From: Pseudoalteromonas sp. FUC4 | GTDB lineage: Bacteria > Pseudomonadota > Gammaproteobacteria > Enterobacterales > Alteromonadaceae | Length of the DNA: 64,000 nt | NCBI RefSeq assembly: GCF_008370255.1 | Contig: NZ_SEUI01000002.1 | Location: 162,667-226,666, forward strand | Reading direction: 5' to 3' | Part shown: positions 1 through 8,317 of the stretch, one piece after another | Numbering within the stretch: the first letter of the stretch is position 1 | How the letters are laid out: each line of letters begins with the position of its first letter | Translations under genes and position numbers: made by a program | Notes under the pieces: model-generated | What the model saw: the letters and a program-made list of their open reading frames with translations, nothing else | The model's database searches: none | Told to the model about the DNA's origin: nothing

Positions 1-2
1 CA

Positions 3-245
3 GATAAAGCACAAAAAAATGCATTTTCGTTAGTAAAGCTTACAGAGCAGCAAGGCTTGATAATTCATAAAATACAAAGTAAACCAAGTTATGACTCGTT
101 AAGCTTAGTGCCACTGACTAAAGGTGAATATAATGGGGAGTTAAAGTGTAATACTGCAATTAATACAGCGCTTAAAAGTAAGCTAGAGGCATGTTTTAAA
201 AGCGTACCAAGCTATCTAGAAACAAAAGATTTATCGGTTAATTAA
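3..245 (+). CDS. 3' end of an unidentified protein (partial)
   Basis: The frame is open from the left edge of the window to a TAA stop at 243-245, giving the last 80 residues of a protein whose start lies outside. An internal TTG at 57 is not a convincing start because the frame continues upstream without a stop. The fragment is hydrophilic, with two cysteines and no motif I recognise. A hairpin with a T-rich tail follows, consistent with the end of a transcription unit. No function is assigned. Confidence 0.6.
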   Translation, partial: DKAQKNAFSLVKLTEQQGLIIHKIQSKPSYDSLSLVPLTKGEYNGELKCNTAINTALKSKLEACFKSVPSYLETKDLSVN

Positions 246-256
246 TTTATAAATAG

Positions 257-290
257 CCAGCGCTTTTTAGCTTTAAAAGCACTGGTTTTA
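257..290 (+). terminator. Intrinsic terminator-like hairpin
   Basis: CCAGCGCTTTT (257-267) pairs with AAAAGCACTGG (275-285) with one mismatch, a 7-nt loop and a short T-run. It lies just after the partial gene ending at 245. Confidence 0.5.
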
Positions 291-387
291 TAAAGTGTTA
301 CTTCGCATTAAGTGTGTACAAATTTGCTTAAACATACTTGCCATTAAGTAATTTAACTTTAGTAAATATGTGGCAGATAAACGCTAA

Positions 388-2469
388 TTAAAACTCATAG
401 CTTATTTTGGCTGAAAAGTTACGTCCAGGTTGACTGTATTGGCTAAAATCAGCGCCTTGTGATTGCCCTGCAATTAGCTCAAAAGGTACATATTCTTTAT
501 CAAGCAAGTTAAGTACACCTACATTTAGCTGCCACGCTTGCCACTCGTAATTTGCGTATAAATCAACAATGCCATAGCCATGCCCTTGTGTGGTTTTATC
601 GCCGTTTGCATCAAGCACCACATCCGATTGCGATTTAGCTAAACGCCATGCAGCGGTCCAGTTAATATTACCGAGTTCTGTACTTAACAATATTGAGCCG
701 TTTAACGGGCTAATGCTGGTAAGTGGCTGATCGGTTTCTTTGTTTTCACCATCAACGTAGGCAACGTTTGCCTCTAGTAGTATATTTTCAGCGACATACA
801 TGGCAATTTCTGCTTCTACGCCACTTATTTGTGTTTCGCTAATATTTTGATATTGGTACAGCGTTTTGTTTACGCCAGGAATAAACGTTGGTTCAACACC
901 CACTACAGCCGTTTCTATAAAGTCATCGTAGGCTGCATAAAAAGCACTTAAATTTACGCTAATATCGCTGCTTACGTATCGTAAACCAAGCTCAAATGAG
1001 TCGCTGCTTTCTGGGTCTAAATCGGCGTTGGGGAGTATTTGATAAAACGGCTCAACGCCGTGGCTTTGATAGGCTTGGTCGTGCGGCGGTATTTTAAAGC
1101 CTCGTACGTATTGCCCATACCACGATAAGTTATCATCTACTTGGTAAATAACACCTAGCTTAGGCGAAAAAGCCGACTCGGTAATATCATCAAGCTGTGC
1201 ATCGGCGTATAGCTCATCATTTTTAGCCTCTAGGGTGTAGTAATCATATCGCACACCCGCAATAACCGACCACGCGCTATTATTAAACGACATACTGTCT
1301 TGTACATAGACGCCAATTAAAGAGGTATCGGCACCCGGGAATGCTTTTTGTTTTTGATCGGTAAAATCAACGGTGCCATCGGCTAAAATACGTGTTTTAA
1401 AACGTGGGCGGATGGTGTCGTATAAGTCTATATCAACTCCGTATACCACTTCGTGATCGGCGGTTTCTCCTTTAAGGCCTTTATTAAATACTGCTTTTAA
1501 ACCTAAAATATTTTGCTCAAAACGGTAGTCGTTATAATCGGTGTAGGTGCTTGAGCCACTAATTTGATCGCTTTGCTGCTCGTAACTACTGTAAGACACT
1601 TGCCCGTACCATTTATCAAACGCAGCGGTTGCTACCTCTGAATGGTAATCGAGCGCCAACGACCAGTTAGTGTCGTCTTCTTCGGTTTCTTGAACAGCAG
1701 GAGTAATTACTTGCTCAGTTGTTTGATTAAAGTAATCGAGGGTGTATTTAAGTGTGCGCTTTTCATCCAGCTGTTGCTCAAGTTTAATTAATAAAGCGTC
1801 TGATTTCGCATCATAACCGGGTAAGTTTTCGTCATAGTTTTGTACTTCTTCGCTGTCGCGGTGGCTATACACTGCGCTTACTGCAAAATCGCCTAAATCT
1901 TTTGCAGCGGTAATATCGGCTGCAACTTGGTTACTTTGACCTTGATACCCCAGCGCCATTTTTACAAAGCTGTCGTTATTTTTTAAATAATCACTAGGGT
2001 CTTTAGTGGTTATAACCACAATGCCACCGAGTGCATCAGAGCCATATAAAGATGACGCAGCGCCTTTGGCGACTTCTACTTGTTTTACGCCAGCTACATC
2101 AAAGTAATTACGGCCAACTAAATAACCCCCTCCGCCTGCGTAGCCATCGTTAGTGCGTCGGCCATCTTTTATAAATACAACACGGTTACCGCCAACACCA
2201 CGTACAGTAAGTGTTTGCGCGCCTGCGCCACTGCCTGTGGTTGCAATGCTTGAATCGTATTTAAACATGGTTTGTAAATCTACAGCGAGCTGGCGCTCTA
2301 TGTCTTGCTCGGTAATAACAGTTACTGAGCCTGTTACATCTTTAAGCTTTTGTTCAAAGCGTGAGCCGCTCACAACAATATGATCGTCAATTATATTTTC
2401 GGCAAATGCAGTGCCTGAGCTAAGTAATAAGGTTGCTATAGCAGTAAATTTAAATGCAGGGGGATTCAT
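388..2469 (-). CDS. TonB-dependent outer-membrane haem/haemoprotein receptor
   Basis: A 693-aa outer-membrane receptor. It has a signal peptide (about residues 1-23), an N-terminal plug domain (GSVTVITEQDI, VRGVGGNRV, SSLYGSDALGG) and a long beta-barrel ending in the terminal aromatic residue SYEF. The stretch around GFKIPPHDQAYQ followed by PNADLDPESSDSFELGLRY corresponds to the FRAP/NPNL region typical of haem and haemoglobin receptors. It is divergent from hmuTUV-hugZ across a 139-bp gap with two Fur-like sites, so it should be iron-repressed and feed haem to that ABC importer using TonB energy. No tonB/exbBD genes are visible in the window. The substrate (free haem or haemoglobin) cannot be told from sequence. 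Confidence 0.88.
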   Translation of the reverse strand: MNPPAFKFTAIATLLLSSGTAFAENIIDDHIVVSGSRFEQKLKDVTGSVTVITEQDIERQLAVDLQTMFKYDSSIATTGSGAGAQTLTVRGVGGNRVVFIKDGRRTNDGYAGGGGYLVGRNYFDVAGVKQVEVAKGAASSLYGSDALGGIVVITTKDPSDYLKNNDSFVKMALGYQGQSNQVAADITAAKDLGDFAVSAVYSHRDSEEVQNYDENLPGYDAKSDALLIKLEQQLDEKRTLKYTLDYFNQTTEQVITPAVQETEEDDTNWSLALDYHSEVATAAFDKWYGQVSYSSYEQQSDQISGSSTYTDYNDYRFEQNILGLKAVFNKGLKGETADHEVVYGVDIDLYDTIRPRFKTRILADGTVDFTDQKQKAFPGADTSLIGVYVQDSMSFNNSAWSVIAGVRYDYYTLEAKNDELYADAQLDDITESAFSPKLGVIYQVDDNLSWYGQYVRGFKIPPHDQAYQSHGVEPFYQILPNADLDPESSDSFELGLRYVSSDISVNLSAFYAAYDDFIETAVVGVEPTFIPGVNKTLYQYQNISETQISGVEAEIAMYVAENILLEANVAYVDGENKETDQPLTSISPLNGSILLSTELGNINWTAAWRLAKSQSDVVLDANGDKTTQGHGYGIVDLYANYEWQAWQLNVGVLNLLDKEYVPFELIAGQSQGADFSQYSQPGRNFSAKISYEF

Positions 2470-2476
2470 TTTAACT

Positions 2477-2495
2477 CCAAATGATAATAGTTATT
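2477..2495. promoter_or_regulatory. Fur-like box upstream of the TonB receptor
   Basis: 13 of 19 positions match the palindromic Fur consensus (core TGATAAT then TTAT). It lies just upstream of the receptor start at 2469. It is weaker than the site at 2540-2558, and binding is inferred. Confidence 0.5.
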
Positions 2496-2539
2496 ATTTA
2501 TGGCGAGGATGTTACAACTAAGTCAAATTAAGATCAATT

Positions 2540-2558
2540 AATTATGATAATCATTTTC
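2540..2558. promoter_or_regulatory. Fur box in the receptor/hmuT divergent region
   Basis: 16 of 19 positions match the canonical Fur palindrome (core TGATAATCATT). It is centred about 60 bp before hmuT and could repress both divergent promoters when iron is plentiful. Confidence 0.75.
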
Positions 2559-2608
2559 ATTTAGATTTAACTAGTTATAATAGCCAAAAAATAAAACCGG
2601 AGTATGGA

Positions 2609-3418
2609 ATGAAATACCTATTGATATTGTTTGCTTTAATGGCTCAACCTGCACTTGCACAGGAGCGCGTTATTAGTGCTGGCGGCACCCTTACAGAAAT
2701 AATTTATGCGCTGGGCAAACAAAGCACCCTTGTAGCGGTTGATCAATCTAGCATGTACCCGCAACAAGCTACGCAATTACCGCAAGTGGGTTATTACCGC
2801 GATTTAGCGGCAGAAGGCGTGCTTTCTATGCGCCCAACCACCTTGTTAGCGCTTGAAGGAGCTGGGCGAAGCCAAGCACTTAAACAAATTGAGGCAACAG
2901 GGGTTAAACTCATTCATTATAAAAAGCCCACCTCAATTAACGAACTACTTGAGCTAATAAAACACCTTGGTGACGATTTAAACGCCAAGCAAAAAGCACA
3001 AACACTTATTACGCACATAACAAAATCGCTGCCCGAAAAAGCAAAACAGCAAACGCACAGTGCGCTATTTTTACTCTCAGCTAATGAGCGCGGGCTTGTT
3101 GCTGCAGGGCAAGAAACCGTTCCTAATTTATTATTTAGCTATGCAGGCATTACCAATATAGGTGCTACGCATTCAGGCTTTAAAGCAATTAACACTGAGG
3201 TGCTTGCTGTAAACCAGCCCGACTTTTTAGTCGCCCCAGCCCATGTTGTACACAGCCTTGGCGGTAAGCAGGCTTTTTGTGAGCAACCTACATTACGGTT
3301 ATTAAAAGCCGCGCAAAGCTGTAACTTACTTGTAATGGATAGCCTACTTTCGCTTGGCATGTCGCCGCGTATTGCCACAGCAATTAATGAGCTTAGCGAG
3401 TACAAAGCCCAGTTATGA
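2609..3418 (+). CDS. hmuT: Periplasmic haem-binding protein of an ABC importer
   Basis: A 269-aa helical-backbone (BtuF/HmuT type) solute-binding protein that would capture haem in the periplasm and hand it to HmuUV. A signal peptide is clear (MKYLLILFALMAQPALAQ). Family segments follow in order: RVISAGGTLTEIIYALG near the N terminus, then SMYPQQATQLPQVGYYRDL and GVLSMRPTTLLALEGAG. It is first in a four-gene set with ATGA or near-ATGA overlaps, and its stop overlaps the hmuU start at 3415-3418. The Fur box upstream suggests iron repression. A cobalamin substrate is the main alternative, but the haem receptor and hugZ on either side argue for haem. Confidence 0.85.
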   Translation: MKYLLILFALMAQPALAQERVISAGGTLTEIIYALGKQSTLVAVDQSSMYPQQATQLPQVGYYRDLAAEGVLSMRPTTLLALEGAGRSQALKQIEATGVKLIHYKKPTSINELLELIKHLGDDLNAKQKAQTLITHITKSLPEKAKQQTHSALFLLSANERGLVAAGQETVPNLLFSYAGITNIGATHSGFKAINTEVLAVNQPDFLVAPAHVVHSLGGKQAFCEQPTLRLLKAAQSCNLLVMDSLLSLGMSPRIATAINELSEYKAQL

Positions 3419-4467
3419 ACACCCTAACGTTAAGTCGCTTTGTGCCTATAACACTTAGCCAACCCCATAAATGGATGCTATTAGCCTCTGTTTTTATTTT
3501 TGTTTTGGCGCTACTAAGCATAGGGTATGGCCCTGCCGGATGGGATTGGCGTTTAGCCATTGCTTGGCTTGCGCCCGAGTACTTTAACCAGTTTGATGCC
3601 ATGCAAATTAATGTAGTAATGCAAATACGTTTGCCGCGTTTTATGCTTGCTGTGCTTGTAGGATTGGTGCTTGCCCAAACAGGCGCGTCAACGCAAGCGC
3701 TGTGCCGCAACCCATTGGCCGATCCATCTATTATTGGCATTAGTGCCGGTGCGGCCATGGTTGCAGTAGCATTTATTGCACTTAGCGCGCAGTTTAATTT
3801 TAACGCTCAGCTGTATTTACCTTATGCCTCGTTTTTAGGGGCGCTTGGGGTTACCTCGCTGGTATATTTTATTGCCAAGCAGCAGGGGCAAATAAATATC
3901 ACCACACTTATATTGGTGGGGGTTGCCATTAACGCATTAGCATTTGCGGTTATTGGGCTACTGAGCTTTTTTGCCGACGACAGCGCACTACGATTAATAA
4001 ATTACTGGACCATGGGATCACTAGGCGGAGCAAGCTGGAGCACTATTATTCAAGCTGCACCGCTACTGCTTATTAGCCTTATTGGCCTTTGGCGGTTAAA
4101 AGAGCCCATGAACTTGCTCCTAATTGGCGAATCCCAAGCTCAGTACCTAGGAGTAGACACTAATAAACTTAAATTATATGTAATTATACTCGTTGCATTA
4201 GGAGTAGGTGCTGTTGTAGCGCTTACTGGTTTAATAGGGTTTGTTGGTTTAGTAGTCCCGCATATTGCCCGCTTAATGGTAGGGCCGCATTTACGTAATA
4301 TGCTGCCGCTTTGTATGTTAATTGGCGTGGTGGTATTGCTACTTTCTGACTGGTTAGCACGCATTGTTATAATGCCCGCCGAGCTACCTATTGGCATTAT
4401 TACCGCGCTTTTAGGCGCGCCATTGTTTATTTATTTAATTGTTAAAAATAAGCGAGGTTGGTCATGA
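3415..4467 (+). CDS. hmuU: Haem ABC transporter permease (FecCD family)
   Basis: A 350-aa polytopic inner-membrane permease with about ten hydrophobic segments. It contains the FecCD signatures RLPRFMLAVLVG, GASTQALCRNPLADPSIIGIS and, late in the protein, GLIGFVGLVVPHIARL. It would form the homodimeric channel that moves haem from the periplasmic binding protein into the cytoplasm. It overlaps hmuT by ATGA at its start and hmuV by ATGA at its end, so the genes are translationally coupled. Confidence 0.88.
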   Translation: MNTLTLSRFVPITLSQPHKWMLLASVFIFVLALLSIGYGPAGWDWRLAIAWLAPEYFNQFDAMQINVVMQIRLPRFMLAVLVGLVLAQTGASTQALCRNPLADPSIIGISAGAAMVAVAFIALSAQFNFNAQLYLPYASFLGALGVTSLVYFIAKQQGQINITTLILVGVAINALAFAVIGLLSFFADDSALRLINYWTMGSLGGASWSTIIQAAPLLLISLIGLWRLKEPMNLLLIGESQAQYLGVDTNKLKLYVIILVALGVGAVVALTGLIGFVGLVVPHIARLMVGPHLRNMLPLCMLIGVVVLLLSDWLARIVIMPAELPIGIITALLGAPLFIYLIVKNKRGWS

Positions 4468-5252
4468 TCACGTTTGATGATTTAAGCGTTGGCTTTGGCA
4501 ACCATACCGTTTTAAACACCATTAATGGCAGTGCTAAACAAGGGCAACTTGTTGCACTACTTGGTGAAAATGGCGCGGGTAAATCTACCTTGCTGCATAC
4601 TTTAGCAGGTATGCACTCCTTTACAGGCAGTGTACTTTTTAATGCTAAGCCACTGGCTGCTCATGCTAAAAAACGCCTTGCCACACAGCGCGCAGTGATG
4701 ATGCAAGCAAACCACGTTGGGTTTGATTTTACAGTATTTGAGCTTATTGCAATGGGCCGCTACCCGTATGTAGAGTCATTAAAAATGCAAAGTGAAAAAG
4801 TACATAAATACGCCGCAATTATGGATTTAAGTAATTATTTAAATCGCCGCGTAAGTGCGCTTTCGGGCGGGGAGCAACAACGCGTGCATATGGCGCGTAC
4901 TTTAGCGCAGCTAAATGCTTTTACACAATCGTGCGAGCCAAAACTCATGCTGCTTGACGAGCCTACATCAGCACTTGATATGCGCCACCAACATGTTTTG
5001 CTCAGCTGCGTTAAAGCCTTTGTAGAGCAAGGCAACAGCGCCATTATTGCAATACACGACCTAAATTTAGCCAGCCTTTATGCAACCGACGCTATTTTAC
5101 TGCACAACAAAAAAGTGCTGCAAAGCGGGCCTATAAACACCGTATTAACTGAACAAAACTTACAACAAATGTACGCCATGAAACTGCACGTAAACCCTCA
5201 TCCTTATAACGATGCACCCATGGTTTTTTCTCAACGTCAGGAGTTTTTATGA
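4464..5252 (+). CDS. hmuV: Haem ABC transporter ATP-binding protein
   Basis: A 262-aa ABC ATPase with Walker A GENGAGKST, signature LSGGEQQR, Walker B LMLLDEPTSALD and the switch histidine in AIIAIHDLN. I chose the ATG at 4464 because it overlaps the hmuU stop (ATGA); an in-frame TTG at 4458 has no better support. It powers HmuU. Its stop overlaps the hugZ start at 5249. Confidence 0.88.
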   Translation: MITFDDLSVGFGNHTVLNTINGSAKQGQLVALLGENGAGKSTLLHTLAGMHSFTGSVLFNAKPLAAHAKKRLATQRAVMMQANHVGFDFTVFELIAMGRYPYVESLKMQSEKVHKYAAIMDLSNYLNRRVSALSGGEQQRVHMARTLAQLNAFTQSCEPKLMLLDEPTSALDMRHQHVLLSCVKAFVEQGNSAIIAIHDLNLASLYATDAILLHNKKVLQSGPINTVLTEQNLQQMYAMKLHVNPHPYNDAPMVFSQRQEFL

Positions 5253-5968
5253 GAGAGCAAGCATTAAACGATGCACGCACCTTGGTTTACAAAACCAATG
5301 CCGGTGTCATGTCGACCATTTCTAACAATTTACGCGGCTACCCGTTTGGCTCAGTAACACCTTATATGTGCGACGAACAAGGCCGAGTTTACTTTTTTAT
5401 TAGCGATATAGCCCAGCACACTAAAAACCTAAAACACGACTCTCGTATGAGCCTCACTGTTTTTGATGCCGCCAACTACGGCGATCAAAATGAGCACGGG
5501 CGAGTAACGCTTGTAGGCGATGGTTCTGTTGTGCCAAGTGAGCAAGCACACACTTTACTTAATAACTATATTGCCCTATACCCGGAAGCCGCTAGCTATC
5601 GCAATGCGCACGACTTTCAATTATGGCAACTAGACGTAGTGCGCGTGCGCTACATTGGCGGCTTTGGCAAAATATTTTGGCTTGAGCAAAACGAATGGCA
5701 AGGCGAGGCAAAAAACTGGGACGAAAGCCAGCAGCAAAGTATGATTAACCACATGAACGACGATCATCAAGATGCTATGTCGCTCATATTAATGCAGCAC
5801 TACAGCGTAGCTGATAACACCCCAATAATGAGCGGCCTATTACCCACAGGCTTTTATATACAAAGCCAAAAGCGTAATTACTTTATTAACTTTAAAACCC
5901 AGTGCAACAGCCCGTTAGAGGTACGTAAAGCGCTGGTTGAGCTAACCAACCAAGCTCGTAGTAACTAA
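5249..5968 (+). CDS. hugZ: HugZ/HutZ-family haem utilisation (haem-degrading) protein
   Basis: A 239-aa cytoplasmic protein. The N-terminal half is a pyridoxamine-phosphate-oxidase-like split barrel (GVMSTISNNLRGYPFGSVTPY, then VYFFISDIAQHTKNL). The C-terminal domain begins near MINHMNDDHQDAMSLI, the DUF2470 part carried by HugZ/HutZ-type proteins. In Campylobacter and Vibrio, relatives bind haem and release iron from it. It is the last gene of the hmuTUV unit, overlapping hmuV by ATGA, so imported haem probably goes to it. A hairpin follows at 5981-6030. Confidence 0.82.
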   Translation: MREQALNDARTLVYKTNAGVMSTISNNLRGYPFGSVTPYMCDEQGRVYFFISDIAQHTKNLKHDSRMSLTVFDAANYGDQNEHGRVTLVGDGSVVPSEQAHTLLNNYIALYPEAASYRNAHDFQLWQLDVVRVRYIGGFGKIFWLEQNEWQGEAKNWDESQQQSMINHMNDDHQDAMSLILMQHYSVADNTPIMSGLLPTGFYIQSQKRNYFINFKTQCNSPLEVRKALVELTNQARSN

Positions 5969-5980
5969 ACTAAATACATG

Positions 5981-6036
5981 ACGACATAGTTAACCTGAGC
6001 CCCAGTTAAGAGATTCACCAACTATGTCGTTATTTT
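5981..6036. terminator. Long-loop inverted repeat between hugZ and chaN
   Basis: ACGACATAGTT (5981-5991) pairs perfectly with AACTATGTCGT (6020-6030) across a 28-nt loop, followed by TATTTT. It sits between convergent genes. The loop is longer than in classical intrinsic terminators, so this is a tentative call. Confidence 0.45.
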
Positions 6037-6967
6037 ATAAGCAAGCTGTTTGCTCGCCTCGCTTGCCTAACGCTTTAAAAGCCGCTTGTTGATGCGCTTT
6101 TTGCACATAACGAGGAGGCAAAGGGTTAACCTGCAACTGATACCCAGTTTGATTAGCTTGCACACTTGTTACCGGCGATATCCAAACAACATTTAACTCT
6201 GGCGCTAAACGCTTAATAACACGCGCTATACCTTCGCCATTTTTTACATGAAAATCGCCCGCTATATGCATTACCTGCGCATCTTTATGATTATTTAAAT
6301 AATTAACAATAGACTCAGCCATGGTTTCATCCCAGGTCACTTGCGCAGCATAATAGTTTTCGTTTTGACTTGGCGTACCATGGTGCATTGAGGTCATAAA
6401 GCGTTGTTTATAATCACTGGGGGAGGTATCAATAGTGGCTGCAATGTAGCGGCGTTGTTTATCATCAAGTTTATTTAGGTAACTTATGCCTTGCCTGCCA
6501 ATACACGTAACAATATTTTTAGGCGCATTTGCAGCGATTACATCGCTATTGTTCGTTTTAGCCAGCTCTACCAGAGCACGGTAGTCACTTTTGTAATTAG
6601 GCCACGCTTGGGTGTTATCAATTAAGTATTGCTCGCCAATTTCACCCTTAACGTACTGGTTTAAAATAAGCTGCTCGGCACGGCTAAATTGTTCAAGCGA
6701 CAGAGCAGTGCGTTTATTACTTTTACTTAATTGCTCAAATAACTCAGCCTGAAATAAATGCACGCCCGGGTGTGTATGCCATTCACCTACTAAAACCACA
6801 TCGGCATTTAATAGCGTGGGCTCTAATAATACCGAGCTAACAGGTTTTGCTTGTGCATTATAAAGTGCTGAGTAATATAACGATGAGCTTTTAACAGGCG
6901 GCACAGTGGTTATACTACAACCACCCAAACCCATAACTAACGCCAGAGTTAACATAGACTTTTTCAT
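6035..6967 (-). CDS. chaN: ChaN-family haem-binding lipoprotein
   Basis: A 310-aa lipoprotein of the ChaN (haem-binding uptake, Tiki-like) family. The signal ends in lipobox GLGGC. Family segments include VVLVGEWHTHPGVHLFQAEL near residue 60 and IAGDFHVKNGEGIARVI near residue 245. The ATG at 6967 is preferred to the GTG at 6973 because AGG lies 5 nt upstream of it. Campylobacter ChaN binds two haems at a dimer interface, linked to iron uptake. A 14/19 Fur-like site directly upstream and convergence on the hmu operon support a shared iron regulon. Confidence 0.8.
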   Translation of the reverse strand: MKKSMLTLALVMGLGGCSITTVPPVKSSSLYYSALYNAQAKPVSSVLLEPTLLNADVVLVGEWHTHPGVHLFQAELFEQLSKSNKRTALSLEQFSRAEQLILNQYVKGEIGEQYLIDNTQAWPNYKSDYRALVELAKTNNSDVIAANAPKNIVTCIGRQGISYLNKLDDKQRRYIAATIDTSPSDYKQRFMTSMHHGTPSQNENYYAAQVTWDETMAESIVNYLNNHKDAQVMHIAGDFHVKNGEGIARVIKRLAPELNVVWISPVTSVQANQTGYQLQVNPLPPRYVQKAHQQAAFKALGKRGEQTACL

Positions 6968-6991
6968 ACACACCTTTTAAAACCTGTTAAT

Positions 6992-7010
6992 ACAAATAAT
7001 TATCAATATC
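6992..7010. promoter_or_regulatory. Fur-like box upstream of chaN
   Basis: On the minus strand, 14 of 19 positions match the Fur consensus (core TTGATAATTATT). It lies 25 bp before the chaN start, a typical promoter-overlapping position. Confidence 0.6.
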
Positions 7011-7133
7011 ATATATTTATAATCCGTATTAAGCCAGCCAAAAACAGGACAAAATAAATAAGTAAAGAAGAGCAAATAACGCATTGTAGAGTGCAATTGA
7101 TAGACAGTTAAGGGCGTTAGCTTAGTCATAATA

Positions 7134-7278
7134 AGAGGACACTTCCCTCTTTTTTACATGTTTATATAAATAACAGAAAGCATAATATATATAGCTGGCA
7201 ATGACTTAAACTGTTTGCTATTAATATAAGTTCACAAAGTAAGGACGTTTTCGCGCTAAAAAAGGGAAAGTGTCCTCT
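7134..7278. repeat. ~145-bp element bounded by inverted repeats
   Basis: The left arm AGAGGACACTTCCCTC (from 7134) and the reverse complement of the right arm, AGAGGACACTTTCCCT (ending at 7278), differ by a one-base indel and end differences. The ~105 bp between them encode nothing visible. It resembles a small non-autonomous or REP-like element. No target duplication is obvious. Confidence 0.45.
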
Positions 7279-7307
7279 GATAAAGTTGTTATATGGCAAA
7301 GGAAGCT

Positions 7308-7694
7308 ATGCGATTCATCCTCACAATTTCACTCTTATTTATAGCTGGTTGCACCAACCTCAAATACCAGCCTGAAGGTGGGCTTGTAAAAATAGAGGTT
7401 CAGAAATTAGTACCTACAGAAGATTGTAGTGGCAAGGGTATTCGTGCATATTCGGTAAAAGGTTCTAACGAACGTCATTTGCTAGAAAAAGAGATATTTT
7501 ATGTATCTCCCGGCAACTGGGAAATTGCTTATTACCCAACCTATGAAGAATTACAAAATGATATGTGTGAAGAAATGGAGAGGCTAATAATTCATGGGGA
7601 ATACACTATTTCTTATGAGTTTAAACAAGGTTTTAGTTACTTCATCTACCTAAACAAAGAACGTGAAGCAGGCATTAAGCAAAGTGCCATATAA
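7308..7694 (+). CDS. Small lipoprotein of unknown function
   Basis: A 128-aa predicted lipoprotein with an N-terminal hydrophobic stretch ending in lipobox FIAGC at about residue 15. The ATG at 7308 has an AAGGA motif about 5 nt upstream and gives a normal signal peptide; the in-frame ATG at 7293 would add five unlikely residues. The mature part has a cysteine pair (DCSG, DMCEEM) and a beta-rich look (GNWEIAYYPTYEEL, YTISYEFKQGFSYFIYL). I do not recognise the family. It is preceded by the inverted-repeat element and followed by a hairpin, so it is probably monocistronic. Confidence 0.6.
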   Translation: MRFILTISLLFIAGCTNLKYQPEGGLVKIEVQKLVPTEDCSGKGIRAYSVKGSNERHLLEKEIFYVSPGNWEIAYYPTYEELQNDMCEEMERLIIHGEYTISYEFKQGFSYFIYLNKEREAGIKQSAI

Positions 7695-7709
7695 TAAGCT
7701 AATAAATAA

Positions 7710-7737
7710 GGACAAAAACAGTTTGCTGTTTTCGTCC
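7710..7737. terminator. Hairpin after the small lipoprotein gene
   Basis: GGACAAAAACAG (7710-7721) pairs with CTGTTTTCGTCC (7726-7737) with one mismatch and a 4-nt loop. The T-tract is weak, so termination is plausible but not certain. Confidence 0.4.
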
Positions 7738-7818
7738 CTCAACATTTTAGCAAACAATTTTTTGCCCATTATTAGACCGTTTTATGCAAGGAGTTTTGTG
7801 GAAACCTTCTCTTAAAAT

Positions 7819-8160
7819 CACGAATTAATTGGCTTATTTGAATGTGAGCCTATTTTGACTGATCCCGAGCAAGAGCACTGGTTTTACAATCAACTTATAT
7901 TCCACACTGTTAGATGTGATGATGCTTTAACAGTCAAAATTAATGGGGGTTATGGTGATTTATCAATTTTATGAAAGCAAGGTACACGTGAGTTAATGAA
8001 CTTTAAGTTTAAGAAACTTAGTAGTCTTGAGGTTCAGATGCAAACTAATGATGAATTTCTAACTGCAATTGGTTCATTCTATGATTTTGAAATGTTAGTT
8101 AAGTTGCGACTAAAACCCCAAGTTGCCATTGAATTAAAGCAGTTGAGTAATTGCATATAA
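7819..8160 (+). pseudogene. Remnant reading frame with an in-frame TGA
   Basis: One frame runs from just after a TAA near 7813 to TAA at 8158-8160 and is interrupted only by TGA at 7972-7974. It reads like a real protein (DPEQEHWFYNQLIFHTVRCD before the stop, TNDEFLTAIGSFYDFEMLVK after), about 113 codons in all. No good start codon or ribosome-binding site is visible, so I read it as a decayed gene. The family is not recognised; small polymorphic-toxin immunity proteins are one possible but unproven source. Confidence 0.4.
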
Positions 8161-8317
8161 CAACACGCCCTGAAGTGGACGACCAGTAAAATTTAGCTAT
8201 TAATTGCAAATTTTAAAAATGATGGGCATCACGTCTTTAGTCAACAGCAATTTGCCGCTTAAGACAGCGTTCTACGCTTAGTCTAGTTTAGTTGTGATTA
8301 ACTATTAGGAGTAAACT

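Noticed and set aside
8148..8290. Integron attC-like site after the decayed gene
   Set aside because: Outer arms pair partly (about 13 of 19), but no GTTRRRY core is present at the expected end and there is no cassette array or integrase.
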